A DNA stretch of 64,000 nt from Bemisia tabaci (Eukaryota > Arthropoda > Insecta > Hemiptera > Aleyrodidae). Shown here one piece after another: positions 46,133 through 59,053 of the stretch. The stretch lies in NCBI RefSeq assembly GCF_918797505.1, contig NC_092797.1:53790157-53854156 (forward strand), given 5' to 3'. Below the pieces are notes generated by a model. It had not been told where the DNA came from and did not search any database. It saw only the letters and a list, made by a program, of their open reading frames with translations. Each line of letters opens with the position of its first letter. Within the stretch, counting starts at the first letter, position 1. The position numbers and the translations under genes are program-made.

Positions 46133-48062
46133 ATAAGAGGTTATACGGCTAGTTCAGCTCAAAACTGCTTATACACATTGTTTACCAAAGAGACACCAAT
46201 TCTAATAGAAAACCATTTTTTTAAAGAGAACCGTAGGTCCACCGGATTTTTACCCAGAAAGAGAAACAAACTTCGATTCGGTTGCAAAAATTGAACTTTG
46301 GGTTGTATGGCATACGGAAGTTTATGGTTCAGGTGATTAAAATGTTATTGATAGGCACCCCATAGCTTGAGGGCGCCAAAACTTTTGGTACGGGAAAAAT
46401 TAGTCTCAACATGGCTATTAAAAAATTTTATTACTTAGATCAAAGTTTGGTTCTCATGACTAAAAACGCAGGTGCTTTCGTGCATGGTACGAGCCGAGGT
46501 TTTTCTGTTCGAGGTAAGTAAGGCGGGTTACAACTTTATCATCTCTCGTTCGCGTAAATATTTAAAATTCAGTTGTTTCTCCGCAAGTGTTTTGTTTCTT
46601 GAAATATGTCCCATTCTCCAGAATAACACACCACGCTTTTTCATTGCAAGGGCGCTCCATTCATTTTCGTGAATCTTATAAGTATGAACGTGGGTCAGAT
46701 CAAGTAACTTTTCTCTATTGTGCCTCACATCTTCATTTTTTCTGTGCGAAAGCTTGTTTTGTTTTGTGTTCAACAGCTTTTTTTGGTTTTAATTATTTGC
46801 TCTCGCCAGTTTCAACTACAATACTAAGAAAAATAAATAGTTCATTGACTAAAAAATATTTTAAAACAGATTTGGACTTTTTTCAAATAAAAGCTCGATA
46901 ATAAAAAGTCTTATAAAGACAAGTTCTCATCGTAAGGACAAGCCTTACAAAGAAATGTTCTCATTGTAGTCCATCGAAATGAAGCTAAAACGCTCAGTCA
47001 AAGCGCTTTTAACAACAAAAAAAAATATTGACTTCTTTTTAACATTACAGTTGAAATGAACGAGATCATCTGATGTAAAACAAAACAAAAGCTGTTTGAA
47101 CTCACTTTTACCCAAGGTATTTACCTTTTTCGAGAGGTCTGCGGTATGGACAACGTGAAGTTATGGACACGAGAATGAAAAGTTATTTAGACTACATTTT
47201 GCAATGAGCAACTGTACTATTTGTGGCTCATCTAAAAAAAGCACCAATCCAGAGGGGAATCAATGGGACGTATTTTATTTCTAAAATGAGCCAGAAATAG
47301 TATTTCCTCATTGCAAAATGTGGTTCCTTTGATCTTACCCATGTGTGATCACAAACTGCGAGGGAGCGAGGCTAATAGGCCGGCTTTTGACTGAAAACTT
47401 GACCCTAGCCGACGATTATTTTTAGAGCTTTTGTTGGACAGGGAAAACTAAAGAAACCGGATCCGGGGTCCAAGGTAGCGACTAAAATAAGGCTCACCAC
47501 TCAGACTCTGTGTCACACCTTGTGGACATGGGCCGCGGCTAGTGGGCAGCGTAAATATTGAATGTGCGGTCCAGTTTTCTCGAGACGGGGTAGAGGGCAG
47601 CACCAGCATCACGAGCTTTTACTCCTTAAAAGCTTGTCGAGGAAAAGGTCAGCAAAGCACTGTTGCCATCGTCCGATGAAAGAACCAAAATTCGAGTCTC
47701 CAACCACCGCTGGTCTTTGGTCAAGCAAATCCTCGCAATCGAATGATGTTAATTCACATTATTAATGACCCACCATAGGCAGGGTCAGTATTTAAAACAC
47801 TACAAAATGTGCCTCCTTATCAAAATTTTAACTGAAAATGGTCCAAAATTAACTCATGATCATTAAACTTTAATATTCCGTCAAAAAAAAAACACAAAAA
47901 TCAATGGAGGCATCATTTGCTGGCAGAAATAAACGTATCGGTTGACGAATAACTAATGTTGAATTCTGCAAAAAAAAAAAAAAAAACTCTCCCTCCGTTA
48001 CACAGTAATTTTAAACAAGTGAAGGAAATTCAGCCCACTGATTGTGAGTAAATTATTTTATC

Positions 48063-48104
<42 letters not shown>

Positions 48105-48290
48105 AATAAACTTTATTGTGTGGCCAGTTCGATGCAGGGAGACTTTGGTTTTTATGCAAGCGAGAAGTTCCAACTGGCGTGCTTGTGGAGCCTTGATTTT
48201 CACTTACGAGTATAGTTACGGCATTTTTGAGTTTCAACGGTGCTGTAAGAAAATTTTTGAGAGAAATCATGAGTTTTGGCGCTAATTTAC
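46128..48290. other. p35 intron, mostly unassigned
   Basis: Contains family F copy 2 (47186-47335) and A-tracts at about 47970-47986 and 48066-48103. The block 47350-47770 looks non-repetitive but holds no recognisable gene. Confidence 0.35.
47186..47335. repeat. family F short inverted-repeat element, copy 2
   Basis: Ends ACATTTTGCAATGAG and its inverse CTCATTGCAAAATGT. The subterminal block TATTTCTGGCTCATTTTAG is shared with other copies. Confidence 0.7.
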
Positions 48291-48551
48291 ATATCGACGG
48301 TGTAAGTCGGCAATCACATAACTCGGTTTGCGACGTCGCAGACTTCCTGTCATACTTTATTTTTTAAACGGAAAACTACTCAACGGCAATTCTTTAAACC
48401 TGCCATGATTTTTCTGCTCTGTGCGAAGAAAATTCTGCAAAAAATTCAAGGAATGATGTCAATTTGTTCTCCTTTAGAAAAATAACACAGAGGCGGAGAT
48501 TTTCAGACACTGCAAACGAGTTATGTGATTGCCGACTTACACCGTCGATAT
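48291..48551. mobile_element. MITE family B, copy 2
   Basis: Ends ATATCGACGGTGTAAGTCGG and the inverse. This copy is closest to intact, with symmetrical CATAACTCGTTTG blocks. Confidence 0.82.
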
Positions 48552-48904
48552 CTTGTCTGAGGAAAAGACTCAAGCAAAACTTACACGAGAAAAAGGGGTG
48601 AAAAGAATGAAAATGGTGATGACTTTGCAACTGTTGAAATGGATGCGATCGACAAGTGGTGTAACACAGCGTCTATTGTGTCTCATCTGCTGATATTGAC
48701 CAGCTTCGGATGACGTAATAGTGGTGTCAAATAAAAAATATCGACAATGAAACTAGAGTAACACGTAGGTGCCTCGGTCTGCAGCGTTACAGATTTTCCT
48801 GTATATTTTACTTTTTGAGGAGCAATTCCATCATTGAAATTCCCCTGAGTTCGTGTGTTTTTTCTTTGACCATTCAAAAGTAAATTTTCGTGTAAAAGTT
48901 TTGG

Positions 48905-49400
48905 CTGAAATCAGGATCGGACTGGCTCGCATCTGAGGGCGTAGACCCTTGGCTGGTTAAAGGGGCGTAATGTGATATTTCCTGGTAGGGCATTCCCTAC
49001 GTGGAGAGGGGTTCAGAAAATTTTGGCAAATCAGCACAAGTTTACGCTATTTTCAGGTTCAAAGTTTATTGATCGCACGGAGTAAAAATTGCAAAATTGT
49101 ACGTGAAGGACAGCATTGAGAGCTCACGCTTCGCGTCATCGCGCCTTCAATTTTTCAGATGCAGCACGGACGTCCATCAAGTACGAATAGTTGTATCTCT
49201 GCGCCGTCGTTAACGCGCATCCTTTCCCTCGCTTTATTTCCATATTGTGTTTGTTTGCGTTTGTCTTATGTGTAATGTTGCTTCAAACTAGAGCAGAGCA
49301 TTGCGAGTTCACGACTCACGGCATCGCGTCTTACATTTTTCATATGCAATGTGGACATCCATCTTGCGCGAATAGTTGTATCGCGTTTACACTTTAGATG
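48905..49400 (+). repeat. dispersed repeat family G, copy 2 (inverted relative to copy 1)
   Basis: Carries GACTGGCTCGCATCTGAGGG and two internal units of about 165 bases sharing GACGTCCATC-type and CGAATAGTTGTATC blocks. Copy 1 at 31285-31910 has the same order on the opposite strand. Confidence 0.65.
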
Positions 49401-51342
49401 TCTCTTATTTTTAAATTTCGAGATAAATTAAGATTATGTTTGCCCGAGCTATGCTATGGTATGTCCAAATCAATAATCATTTGAAAAGAAACAAATATGT
49501 TTAAAGGTCTCTTAAGAGGTCTATAAAGGATGCGTATGTCTAAAAATCGAACCGACCATCGCTTCTCAGGGAGTTACACATAGCGAATGAAGGAGGGGGA
49601 TGATAAAGCGCCTGTATATTAAGAGGAAGGTGAAAATTCCACAGAAAATTGTTTACGCTTCAGAAGGTCGTTCTTGGACCTCTGTTCACCACTATCATGC
49701 GTTAAAGCACCTTTCTTTACTCCTAACTATCTCTTCTTCCGTTCATTTAAGACATTTTTCTCACATAATCTCGGTCGTAATTTTTTTTTTCTTCTGATTT
49801 TGCTATCTGTAAGAGGGGCACGTTTTCGGCGCGCAAAGGGGGCGTATCTGCCAATGGCAGATTGGCCTTATGGCCAGTTCGAGCCTGGCTGAAATAATAA
49901 AAAGCGATCGGAATTTTTGAAAAACTCTGGTCATGGTATGTAAAATTTTGATTTCGCTGTATCCGCGTATTATTTTTTATTTCTTTTATGGTATGAAAAG
50001 TATCATGACAGACCAATGGCGATGGTTTCAGCAATAACGTTGCTGCATCTGAATCTTTTCCCTCTTTTCCCCAATCATTTTGCAGAGAATATTAGTGCAT
50101 AGGTGGCCGTTTTCAAAAACGAAAATGAGAATTGGTTGAAGAAAATTGAAAGAAACGAAGTTATTTTTCAATTTTTTAAGTGAAATGAGAAAAAAGTGCG
50201 AAAAACTGTGATAAATGAGTAAGAGTAGAAGCGAGAAATCTTGAGTATCCCTTCAAATATCCATTACGTAGCGATGGTTATCAATGCGAGAATACCTATT
50301 GGTGCGTATGTGTATCTGGGAAAACACGATTTTCTAGGAGTGTAAAAATACTGTCTACATTCCTCTTTATTGTTAGTAGAAGGGTAATAATTTTTGAGGA
50401 TAGCAAGAATGAGATGCTTTTTCAGACTCCATCAGCATTTTGAAGAATTTCTCGGACTGTTAGGAAATACGGCAGATATGTCGATAGCCGAAAAATGGTC
50501 CGATACATCAGACAAATATTGATAGGTCGATTTATATAGTAACAATAATTTGAGGCGGATTTCCACCTACAGGATCCTCGTGCATAGGACTTATTCTTAC
50601 ATCCGCACTTTCAGGAACAAGATCCTGAAGCTTTCAGCAACCTCCGAAAACAACGAGGGTCCGATGATGTAAGGAGGGTGAGGGTCCAAGAGAGGGTCGA
50701 TGTAGAAGGAGTGAATTTGAAAGCAGCTGAGCGCTCTTGCCAAATGGCAACATAAACGTCTTGTCTCGTTATAAAATTCCGATGAATGAACGGATTTTTC
50801 GCCACCAATCAGCGCCGTTGCCGCTCGGATTGAAAGGGCGCGAAAAAGCTCCGGAAAGCTATCTTTCTTACCCAAACAGTGTAGCCAAACTAGGCACTAT
50901 TAATGAACTAGGTTCATTTTAGTTATTTACTTATCTTTTGCCCATAGGATCGGGTTGAAAAAGTGTGCCGGTACTTTAATCCGGCGACCGTAGAGTAGAT
51001 CGGTAGATTGTTTCTACCCGTCGGTAGAAACATCCGACTCGTGGTATCTTCCCCGGCTGCTCCCATTTTCGAAGCCTTTGCTTCGGATGGGATCACAAGG
51101 AAAAGAAAAGAAGGACTCATGATTTATCCTTTTATAATTATCTTTTAAGTATTGACTTAAAAATTGGCTCCAATAGTAATTGTTTGCAAAAATACGAGTG
51201 TGCAGTTCTGTGCAAAACTTTACCATTTTTGAGTGTAAATGGAAGAAACATTGATGCAATTTCCGGTAAAAATGAAATGTTCCAGTGGAAGAGCAACGCT
51301 GAAATGCAGTTACGTCCTTCTTTTTGAAAAATCATAAAACAC
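49401..51342. other. p35 intron, unassigned
   Basis: No exon, RNA gene or element boundary was recognised. Several short open frames lack domains. Confidence 0.35.
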
Positions 51343-51614
51343 ATAACGACGGTGTAAGTCGGCAATCACTTAACTCGGTTTGCGACGTCGTAGACTTCCT
51401 GTCATACTTTTTTAAACGGAAAACTATTCAATGGCAATTTTTTAAAACTGCCGTGATTTTTCTTCTCTGTGCGGAGAAAATTCTGCGAAAACTTCAAGGA
51501 ACGATGTCAATTTGTTCTCCTTTAAACAAATAACATAGAGGCGGAGATTTTCAGACACCGCACACAAGATATGTGATTGCGGACTTAAGACTTGAAGTGC
51601 CGACTCCGTCGATA
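51343..51614. mobile_element. MITE family B, copy 3
   Basis: The left end ACGACGGTGTAAGTCGGC is clear. The right end is altered by a small insertion (ACTTAAGACTTGAAGTGCCG before CCGTCGAT). Confidence 0.72.
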
Positions 51615-52214
51615 AGATTTCCTAATTTTTTTTTCATGAAGCCCAGGGTTTTCATCACCGGAAAATGCCCTCTTGAAGTTGCGGAGCTCTTAGCGGGGGT
51701 TGAGGCAGATACTTTACTCTCTGGAATTACAGCTTCACATCAACTCGGATTTCTAATCTCGCAACGTTGCGAGCCTTCAATTCGGCATTCATTACGCCGA
51801 CTGAATGTAATGAATAACAAAACAAAAAGCTTTCCGCGTCGAGCGAGTCCGGAGCTTTTTTTCGGGTGTAGTGAACCGAGGGGGGGGGGGGGTAGAGAAA
51901 CTTCTCCACATTTCTAATCTACCCTGCTCGCCATGACAGGAGCGCGCGCCAAGGTCAACGCTCGTCCCACCGCATGAATATTTTAATTGCTCGCCCCAGG
52001 GGCGGAGGTAATCGGCTGACATGCTCAAAAAAATTTGTCAAGGGAGAATAATTACTCGAGAAATGCTCGTTAAATTGGACCAGGGGCACCATAACTGTGC
52101 TCGTCAAGGGTTTATGACCTCGAACATTCTCCCTGTTGTGATCGTATCGCGAGAAAAGTAATCAAGCTTCGGGTTTTGCCCGCTTGAAGCTGGCCAATTT
52201 TGACAGCCTGCGCA

Positions 52215-53360
52215 CACTGAAAAAAGTGCCTTGTCCGAGAAACAAGGATTCTAGTCCCCCAGACAAGACCGTCTTGTTATATTTGATCCACAAGGCATTC
52301 TTGTTCGTGGGACCCATACAGTCTTGTTCAGGGAACAAGACTTCCTTGTTGCATAAGTCAAAAGTCTAGTCACGGTAACAAAATTGTCTAGTTCTGGGAA
52401 TAAGACTTGTCTTGTCACAGTATTCGGAAGAAATTAAAATTGCAAAAAAATGTCACAAATTTATATGAATTGCAATTTTTATATGAGAAATTGATTGATC
52501 TCTACTTCCTTCACTCCTCTTACACCAGAATTGTCCCATCCGATCTTTCAAATTTTTCCGACCTGATCGGGATTTGAACGCGGGACCATCTGGTCACGGA
52601 CCGAGTGTCTTACTGACCGAGCTATCCGGGCTAGTTGTTCAGTGGAGCCGAATTATAAGTATAAGTACAGCCCACAGAATTACTTTTTCATTTTGTTGCT
52701 ATCTCAAGTCTGTGGAATGCGTAGAGCATCAGATTGTTTGGTTTTTTTCTTTTTTACTATTTACCGTTTACGAAAAGGAATTTACACTCTACATCAGATA
52801 AAAATGGACAATTTAGGCCGAAAAAATGTGTTTCTTCAAGCAACGATGTTTCCTTTGTTCCCTGTTAATGATTCTAATTTTTATTTTTATTTTATATCAT
52901 GATAATAATTAATAATATATAAATAAATCAAACGTTAAAAAAATAATTATATAATTAGATACATTTGATTTTAAAACCTTACGCATGAGCGATTTATTTT
53001 TAAAAAAGAATTATAAACTTATTGTATTTACCTTGTCATTAAACATCCAGAAAAATTTTCGGGGAACAATTATTATGCGTGGTTCTTAAAATACTCTTTC
53101 AAAATATATAAAATAATACGCTCTCTTTGAATTTGACCGTTACTCGCGGTGAGTAGAGAATCTTGTCACAGTGACAAGACTATCGAGTCCGGTGGCTCAG
53201 AAACCTAGCATATAAAACAAGACTGGTCTTGTTGCATTAACAAACGGGTGTTGTTTCCCAAACAAACTGAGTTGTTTGGCAGACTAAAAGTCTTGTTCCT
53301 GAGACAAGGCAGGTTTAACAAGTTTATCTTGTCTCTACGGCTCTATTATTTTTTTCAGTG
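52215..53360. mobile_element. TIR element with CACTGAAAAAA ends, carrying a SINE
   Basis: Ends CACTGAAAAAAGTG and TTTTTTTCAGTG. The subterminal zones (52230-52440 and 53150-53330) are arrays of CTTGTT/AACAAG motifs in mirrored order. The AT-rich middle includes a tRNA-derived SINE. No transposase was recognised. Confidence 0.65.
52480..52634 (-). mobile_element. tRNA-derived SINE
   Basis: On the minus strand the head reads GCCCGGATAGCTCGGTCAGT (box A zone, about 52609-52624) followed by box B GTTCAAATCC at about 52570-52580, the two Pol III promoter boxes of a tRNA. The acceptor and T stems do not pair, so it is not a working tRNA gene. A unique tail continues leftwards. The left boundary is approximate. 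Confidence 0.65.
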
Positions 53361-53375
53361 CAAAGCTTGATAATG

Positions 53376-53613
53376 CTGCCTACCTGAGGAAAAACACCGT
53401 ATGAACCTTTAGACGTTGCCAAATTTACTTTGATACACCTCGAATTTCCTGGTAAACTTATGAATGTTTCCCTTCCATTTTTTTGAATTTCACCCATAGT
53501 TCCTGAAAATTTCCAGGAAAAATTTTCATAACTTTTCTCAAAAATAAACATTCTATCGAAGAAAATCTGGCAATTCTCGAATGTTCGTACGGCGTTCTTT
53601 CTGAATACGGCAG
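53376..53613. mobile_element. MITE family A, copy 3
   Basis: Ends CTGCCTACCTGAGGAAAAAC and the inverse ending ATACGGCAG. It sits 15 bases from the preceding TIR element. Confidence 0.75.
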
Positions 53614-53719
53614 AATAGTGTAGACATTTTCCCCCCTTTTTTCATAGATGGAAGAATGTAGCTATAAAAGTTTTACTTCCAAATCATACTTTTACCAGGA
53701 TAGTATATAGGGCGTTTCT

Positions 53720-54372
53720 AATTGGTAAGAGTCTGTCATAATGATGCCCCTTATTAGGGGGGGGGGGGGACACTGTGATTTTGCTCAAATGTGACTTAAA
53801 CGAAACCTCACGATGAGACAATCTTCCGGTGAAAGTATTAGCTTCGATTTAGAGATAGTTCTGGCAAGACATCGTTGCGAAATTTACATTTTTTACCATT
53901 TAAAAATCAAGTTCGGCGAACATTGTAAAAATAATGTCCGACTGGTAGTAGCATTGATTTGTGTATATTGGAATGTAGGTAGCCATGTGTAACAATTCTA
54001 GCATTTGGCTACCTACTTTTCAATATGAATTCAAAAATGCTAATATTTTGAAGTTCCTCGATTGGAAAGAACAGCTTTAGGTGATCTTTTTTACTTTTTG
54101 AGGCTTAGTGTCATCAGATGATGTTCCTGTGTCTCAAAAAGTAAAGAGAGGTAAACTAAAAATGTTTTTCCAGCCAAGGAACTTCAAAATATTAGCATTT
54201 TTCAACGGTAAGAAATGTAAACTTTACAACTTCACACCACCAGAAAGATCTCTAAACTCATAGCTGATACTTTCACAGTAGGACTGTCTCATCATAAGGT
54301 TTCGTTTCGGACATTTTTTAACAAAATCCCTGATTTCCGCAAAAAGAGGCACTTTTTTTGACAGGCTCTTAC
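53720..54372. mobile_element. foldback element with nested palindromes
   Basis: The outer arms pair TTGGTAAGAGTCTGTC with GACAGGCTCTTACA and continue for about 200 bases with diverged complementarity. Inside, 53965-54030 forms one hairpin (GTAGGTAGCCA/TGGCTACCTAC) and 54040-54205 another (AATGCTAATATTTTGAAGTTCC and its complement, itself enclosing TTACTTTTTGAG/CTCAAAAAGTAA). Confidence 0.7.
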
Positions 54373-54605
54373 ACTGATTCCACTCCTAAAAATTCGTCTT
54401 TATACATAAAATTCCATTGTGACACATCTAAAATTTCACTCGCTTTAAAATTCGTTCTTATACGTTGTCCTCTTGACGCAATAAGATTTTTTCTCAACAC
54501 AACAGAAAACTGCCATAATTACGGTTTGTTTTGATGCGTTGAGCCCAATTTTTCTCAGTAGGTACTTACACCTCCCCGGTACTCACGATGGAGAATGGAA
54601 CGGAA

Positions 54606-55181
54606 CAGGGCCGGATTCAGGGGGTGGCCACATAGGCCACGGCCCATGGCGGCAAAGTTATTGGGGCGGCAAATTTTGAATTTTCTCTAAATGTAGGTAT
54701 AAAAAAAAATCGGATTCAGAAAAAAAAATTACAAACGAGAAAACGCGATAAAATTTCTCATTTCCTGAGAGTATAGTAATTTCTAATTTTGACGTCTTTC
54801 GGTGATATAAAAGGCAGCACCTTTAAATAGTCGAGTTAAGAGAGAAACCAAACACGCAATTTGGCCTGGAACGGCGCGGCGTAGAGAGCAATGATGACGA
54901 GGACTTGAGATGAAAAGGAGAAGCCCTCGGCGCGGCGGTCAGCGTGTAACACATATTAGCGCCTACAAGACTGCATGAATACTTCACGCATTACCGAATA
55001 CAGTGCGGTCAGCGCGGCTAGTCAGCGCGGCGGAAGTTAAAATTATTAAACCATCTTATGTTTGTTATTTCATAATGTTTTCGTTCAATCCTTGTAAATG
55101 GAAGGCCTTGTCCACACAACAATAGGTTTACGGAACTTATATAGGCGGCCCATGGACGGCAAGTAGGTAAATCCGGCCCTG
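54606..55181. mobile_element. non-autonomous hAT-like element with exact 8-bp target duplication
   Basis: Ends CAGGGCCGGATT and AATCCGGCCCTG are inverted. The octamer GAACGGAA flanks both sides exactly (54598-54605 and 55182-55189). Eight-base duplications and CAGGG ends are typical of the hAT superfamily. The interior, including a degenerate family E stretch near 54920-55030, has no transposase. Confidence 0.85.
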
Positions 55182-55666
55182 GAACGGAAATGTTTGAAGA
55201 ACGACAGTATGAGAACGGCCCCGCGTATGATTCTCATAGCTTTTCCACCGAAGAGAATGGATGGGATGCGGCATGAAAATGGATTGGACCGTTTATTAGT
55301 TGTGGAAAATACACAATATGCAATATGCATGCACGCAGATTGCATGGTGACCTTTCAACAAGGTGTCACCTGATGAGGTTACCCATTCAACGTATCGAGC
55401 GTCCCCCCCCCTCGCCACCCACGGGAGCGCGAGGGTGAGGATGTAGGAGTAGAATCTTCCCCTCCACCGATCCTTAGCATAAATCCAATTTAATTTGATA
55501 TAAACGTGTTCGATTTGCATCACTCGTGTATATTCCCTCGGTTTTCCTTCTCTCGAACGACTCAAACGTTAATTTACAACAGTGTTGTGGTATGTTGAAC
55601 CATTCAGGACTGTACTACCGCCTTCTGGAGGAAGAACGCCGTAAATCCATTCCAGATTTTTAATTA

Positions 55667-55877
55667 CACGGGAAAAATGGATTGCTGATTCAACAATAAA
55701 ATTGTTAAAAAATGTGTCCGACATGTTTCAAATGTATATTTCACAATAATGGAATGCTAATTTAACCACGGGGGTGGTTAAATTAGCATGTTTTAATTGT
55801 AAAGTTTGCATTGACGCATGTCGGACACTTTTCTTAACTACAAATTTATTAAATCAGCAATATCTTTTTTCCCGTTG
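55667..55877. mobile_element. near-palindromic MITE
   Basis: Arms of about 90 bases: GGGAAAAATGGATTGCTG, AAATGTGTCCGACATG and CTAATTTAACCAC at the left, complements at the right. The centre is the short palindrome CCACGGGGGTGG. Confidence 0.8.
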
Positions 55878-58339
55878 CAGTTGAATGATTGTAATCTTGC
55901 ATAATTTTGCAATTGAGTGCAAAAAAATGGCAATTTTTATACCATGAAATTTCAATTTTTTTACGTCTTCATTATCTGGTCAATAAAGCAAAGTTTTAAA
56001 CGGTCAATGAAATAATTTCCATGGGTGAGAGAGGCAAGTAATGTGTAACGCAAACAGAATTTCGTCTAGATTAAATTTTATTGCAATAAATTTGAACGAG
56101 AGGAACGCCTTCAATTAGCGTACAGACAACATGCAAAACACTCTGAAATAATAGCCAACATTTTACCATGCGATGGAAATTTAATGCAGTCTGTAGTTTT
56201 TGCGCGGTTAAGATTTGCCTCCATCGGGAAGCCGTGTAGGTAATGAGGATTTTGTAAAATCAAGATTTCATCAAAAATAAATACTGACTCTTCTGTTGTT
56301 TGGAGAGTTGAGGATGAACCCTCGTAATTACTCATTTTATAATGCTCATCTCGTCCATATTTTGTAAAATGTTTCGGAGTCGGAGAAAAAATGATAAAAC
56401 GCCGAAACACCCACCGTAATCCTGACTTTACCATAAAACAAGCTAGCTTAAAAGCGGGTGGTTAATGCGTCTCTTTTTCCACGTAGAAGAGGGCAAATAA
56501 CAACTGCTTGGCAGTTGAATTAATTCCATGTGATTGTTGTCGCAGATTCTCTGCACCAGATTTACACATTAGCCTTGGTTTAATTGGACCGAGTTCAGCG
56601 ACAAAAGCACCTACCTGCTTACAGGAATCAACGGTGGATATGCCGTTTTTGAGGCGAGCCAAAAAAGTTGGTTCTTTTCCGCTTAACCCGGTTCAATTCC
56701 TATCCGCTAATTTAAAAGCATGCAGTTTTTCACTAATAAATCTCGACTCCGGGGGTGAGATGGGGGGTGGGGGCAATTAGGGTGTCCTCGACTCTGTATC
56801 TGGGCCTGCGGATGTATTGTTTTCGCGCGGGTGCAAGAGGGGGCGGGGTGGGGAGACAGTATGCTTAATGTTTTGTTTTGGCGACTAATGCTGTGCGAAT
56901 GCAGGGTGAACTGTTTACACTCGCAGAAGCGCCACCTCGCGCCGTAACCCACATTTGACCCAGATATCGCCCGCCACCCCGACCCGCGACCTCCGCCCTC
57001 CATGTCAGATTTCCTGGGAAATAATCTATTTTTAAAGGGGTGCCCGAACACGGGGACAGTATACCGACGCTCCAACTAATGGAAATACGAATCTTAATTG
57101 CTGGGTTTCAATTTTTTGCGCCTTCGTCATTTGTTTTCTAAGAGACTTTGCACCAGATTTTCAGAGAATTTTCTGTACAGAGCGCGGAAAAATCACTCTG
57201 AATCTGTTCAATAACAGTGCTAAGTGATTCCTCAGAAATAAAAATAAAAAACAAAAAAAAAGAGAAGAAATGCGGCGAGCAAATTGAGCCCTAGAAAGCA
57301 AGACTTCATATGTAAAACAGGGCTAACTAGGACATTTAAGTACACCTTTACGACAAATTCTCGCAAGTTGGCAACAATGTTTTTTTATTCGTTTAAACCC
57401 ATTTTAAACCACCGGCTCTTCTAGGCGAGACAGCCTGTCTCCATAAATACGGATTGTTTTACGTGAATTTAAATGGACGAAGCTATTACCAGTTTGCGAC
57501 AATGGCCACTTGGCGAAGATCATGTTCGAAAATTAGCTGCACCATACGTTTTTTTCGTCGCACATGCAGTTTGATTCCACAGTTTGACAACATTGCATTT
57601 GCATTATGATCAAATGTGCAATAATTTATGGTCAGCTGTATCAATTTCGTGGACTTCGTCAAAGTTTTCAAAGTATGTATCAAAGCTTTCGAACTTTGAT
57701 TGATATTTCTAGTTAACTCTGTTCTCTTTGATCGAATTGCGCTTACTTAAACATTAGCATTTTTAAAACTAATAATTCTCATCAGACGTTCAATATCAGA
57801 TTGAATCTACGTATTTACAATTGTCTTTCAATTTGTGACATATTTAATCTAGCTTCAAACGACGTGAATACAATTTTGTCAATTAAAATTCAACTTTATT
57901 GAATTTTTTTCCAAGTTAATTAAATTAATGATCGCTTGACCATGAAGGTAGTGAGGAAACTTGCATTGATGTCTATTGTCATCGTCCGTCGATACATCGA
58001 TTTCATAGCGGCTATTATGGCCCGTGCATTGCTGAGACGTGTGCGCCTTCATCCGTGAGGCGATGCAACTTATTTAACACGAGTACAATCGCTGTTTGCA
58101 GATCCAAAAAATTGAAGGCGCTCAGTATTAATTTCAGTGCCACCGTTGAAATAGCCCTTCATTCTTCACTATGCAGCGACAGTACAGAGCTGTGGACATT
58201 GTCGACGTTGCCATCCTGAAGCTGATAAAAGCCCTAAATAGAATGCATCCGAATGACAAGTTTTAGTAAGGATTTTATGGAACAACGGTGCCTCTCTGCC
58301 ATGGCTGATGATTATTCGACTAAATTAGGACGACATTCG
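55878..58339. other. p35 intron, unassigned, with GC-rich block 56740-57075
   Basis: The block 56740-57075 is G/C-rich and non-repetitive and holds TGTTTACA (a forkhead-type site) beside CGCAGAAGCGCC. No exon or RNA gene was recognised in the rest. Confidence 0.35.
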
Positions 58340-58475
58340 ACATTTGAAATTAGGAACTATAATTTCTGGCTCATTTCAGACACGACACAAGTGCCATTGG
58401 TTTCCCTATGGATAAGGCTGTTTTTATGTAAGAGTCAGAAATTGTAGTTCCTCATTGCAAAATGCAGTTTAAATG
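58340..58475. repeat. family F short inverted-repeat element, copy 3
   Basis: AGGAACTATAATTTCTGGCTC pairs with the right part GTAGTTCCTCATTGC. The interior CCATTGGTTTCCCTATGG matches copy 1. Confidence 0.68.
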
Positions 58476-58734
58476 TAAGATAGATGCCATTTTCCTCGCC
58501 ACGTTTAGCCTGATTTAAAGGCAATTTCATTCCATATTTACCAATAATCGGCAGTCTTATCTAAAAAGATTCATAACCTCACTGTATTCTCGTCAGCTCG
58601 GATCCTTTCATGGGGGAACCATTTTTGATCACGAAAGGTCCTTCTTTTAATTAGATATTGGAGTTGGTTTTACATAATGAAATGGTATCATCATGTTTCT
58701 CGCGAGATTTAGAATGAGGTTGGATTCATGTTTT

Positions 58735-58978
58735 GCCGAGCTGTGGAAAAACGCCTGATGAACTTCTGGATGTTGCCAAATTTTTCCCGGTAAAATATTC
58801 CTCTATTGTGAAAGTAATGAATATTCGTCTCGAAATTTCGATATATTTTAGACTAAATTGCGAAAAATACTAAGTAGAGAATTTGAAGCGAAAAATCCAC
58901 AATTTTTCTGAAAAATTCGTATTTAACCGAGAGATATTTGACAACGTTCAGATGACATACGGCGTTTTCCCGCGGCTC
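58735..58978. mobile_element. MITE family A, copy 4
   Basis: Ends CCGAGCTGTGGAAAAACGCC and the inverse GGCGTTTTCCCGCGGCTC, more diverged than copies 1-3. Confidence 0.65.
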
Positions 58979-59053
58979 AATAATGTTGGTTGGCAACACT
59001 GTTATCATGAACCGACCGAGCGACGCCTTTGAAGTTGCAAGTTCTCTTATCAA

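Noticed and set aside
43603..48103. Long A and T homopolymers as tails of retroelements
   Set aside because: No adjacent retroelement body, target duplication or processed gene could be identified next to them.
52560..52634. A tRNA gene on the minus strand
   Set aside because: A and B boxes are present, but the acceptor and T stems do not pair, so a SINE head is the better reading.
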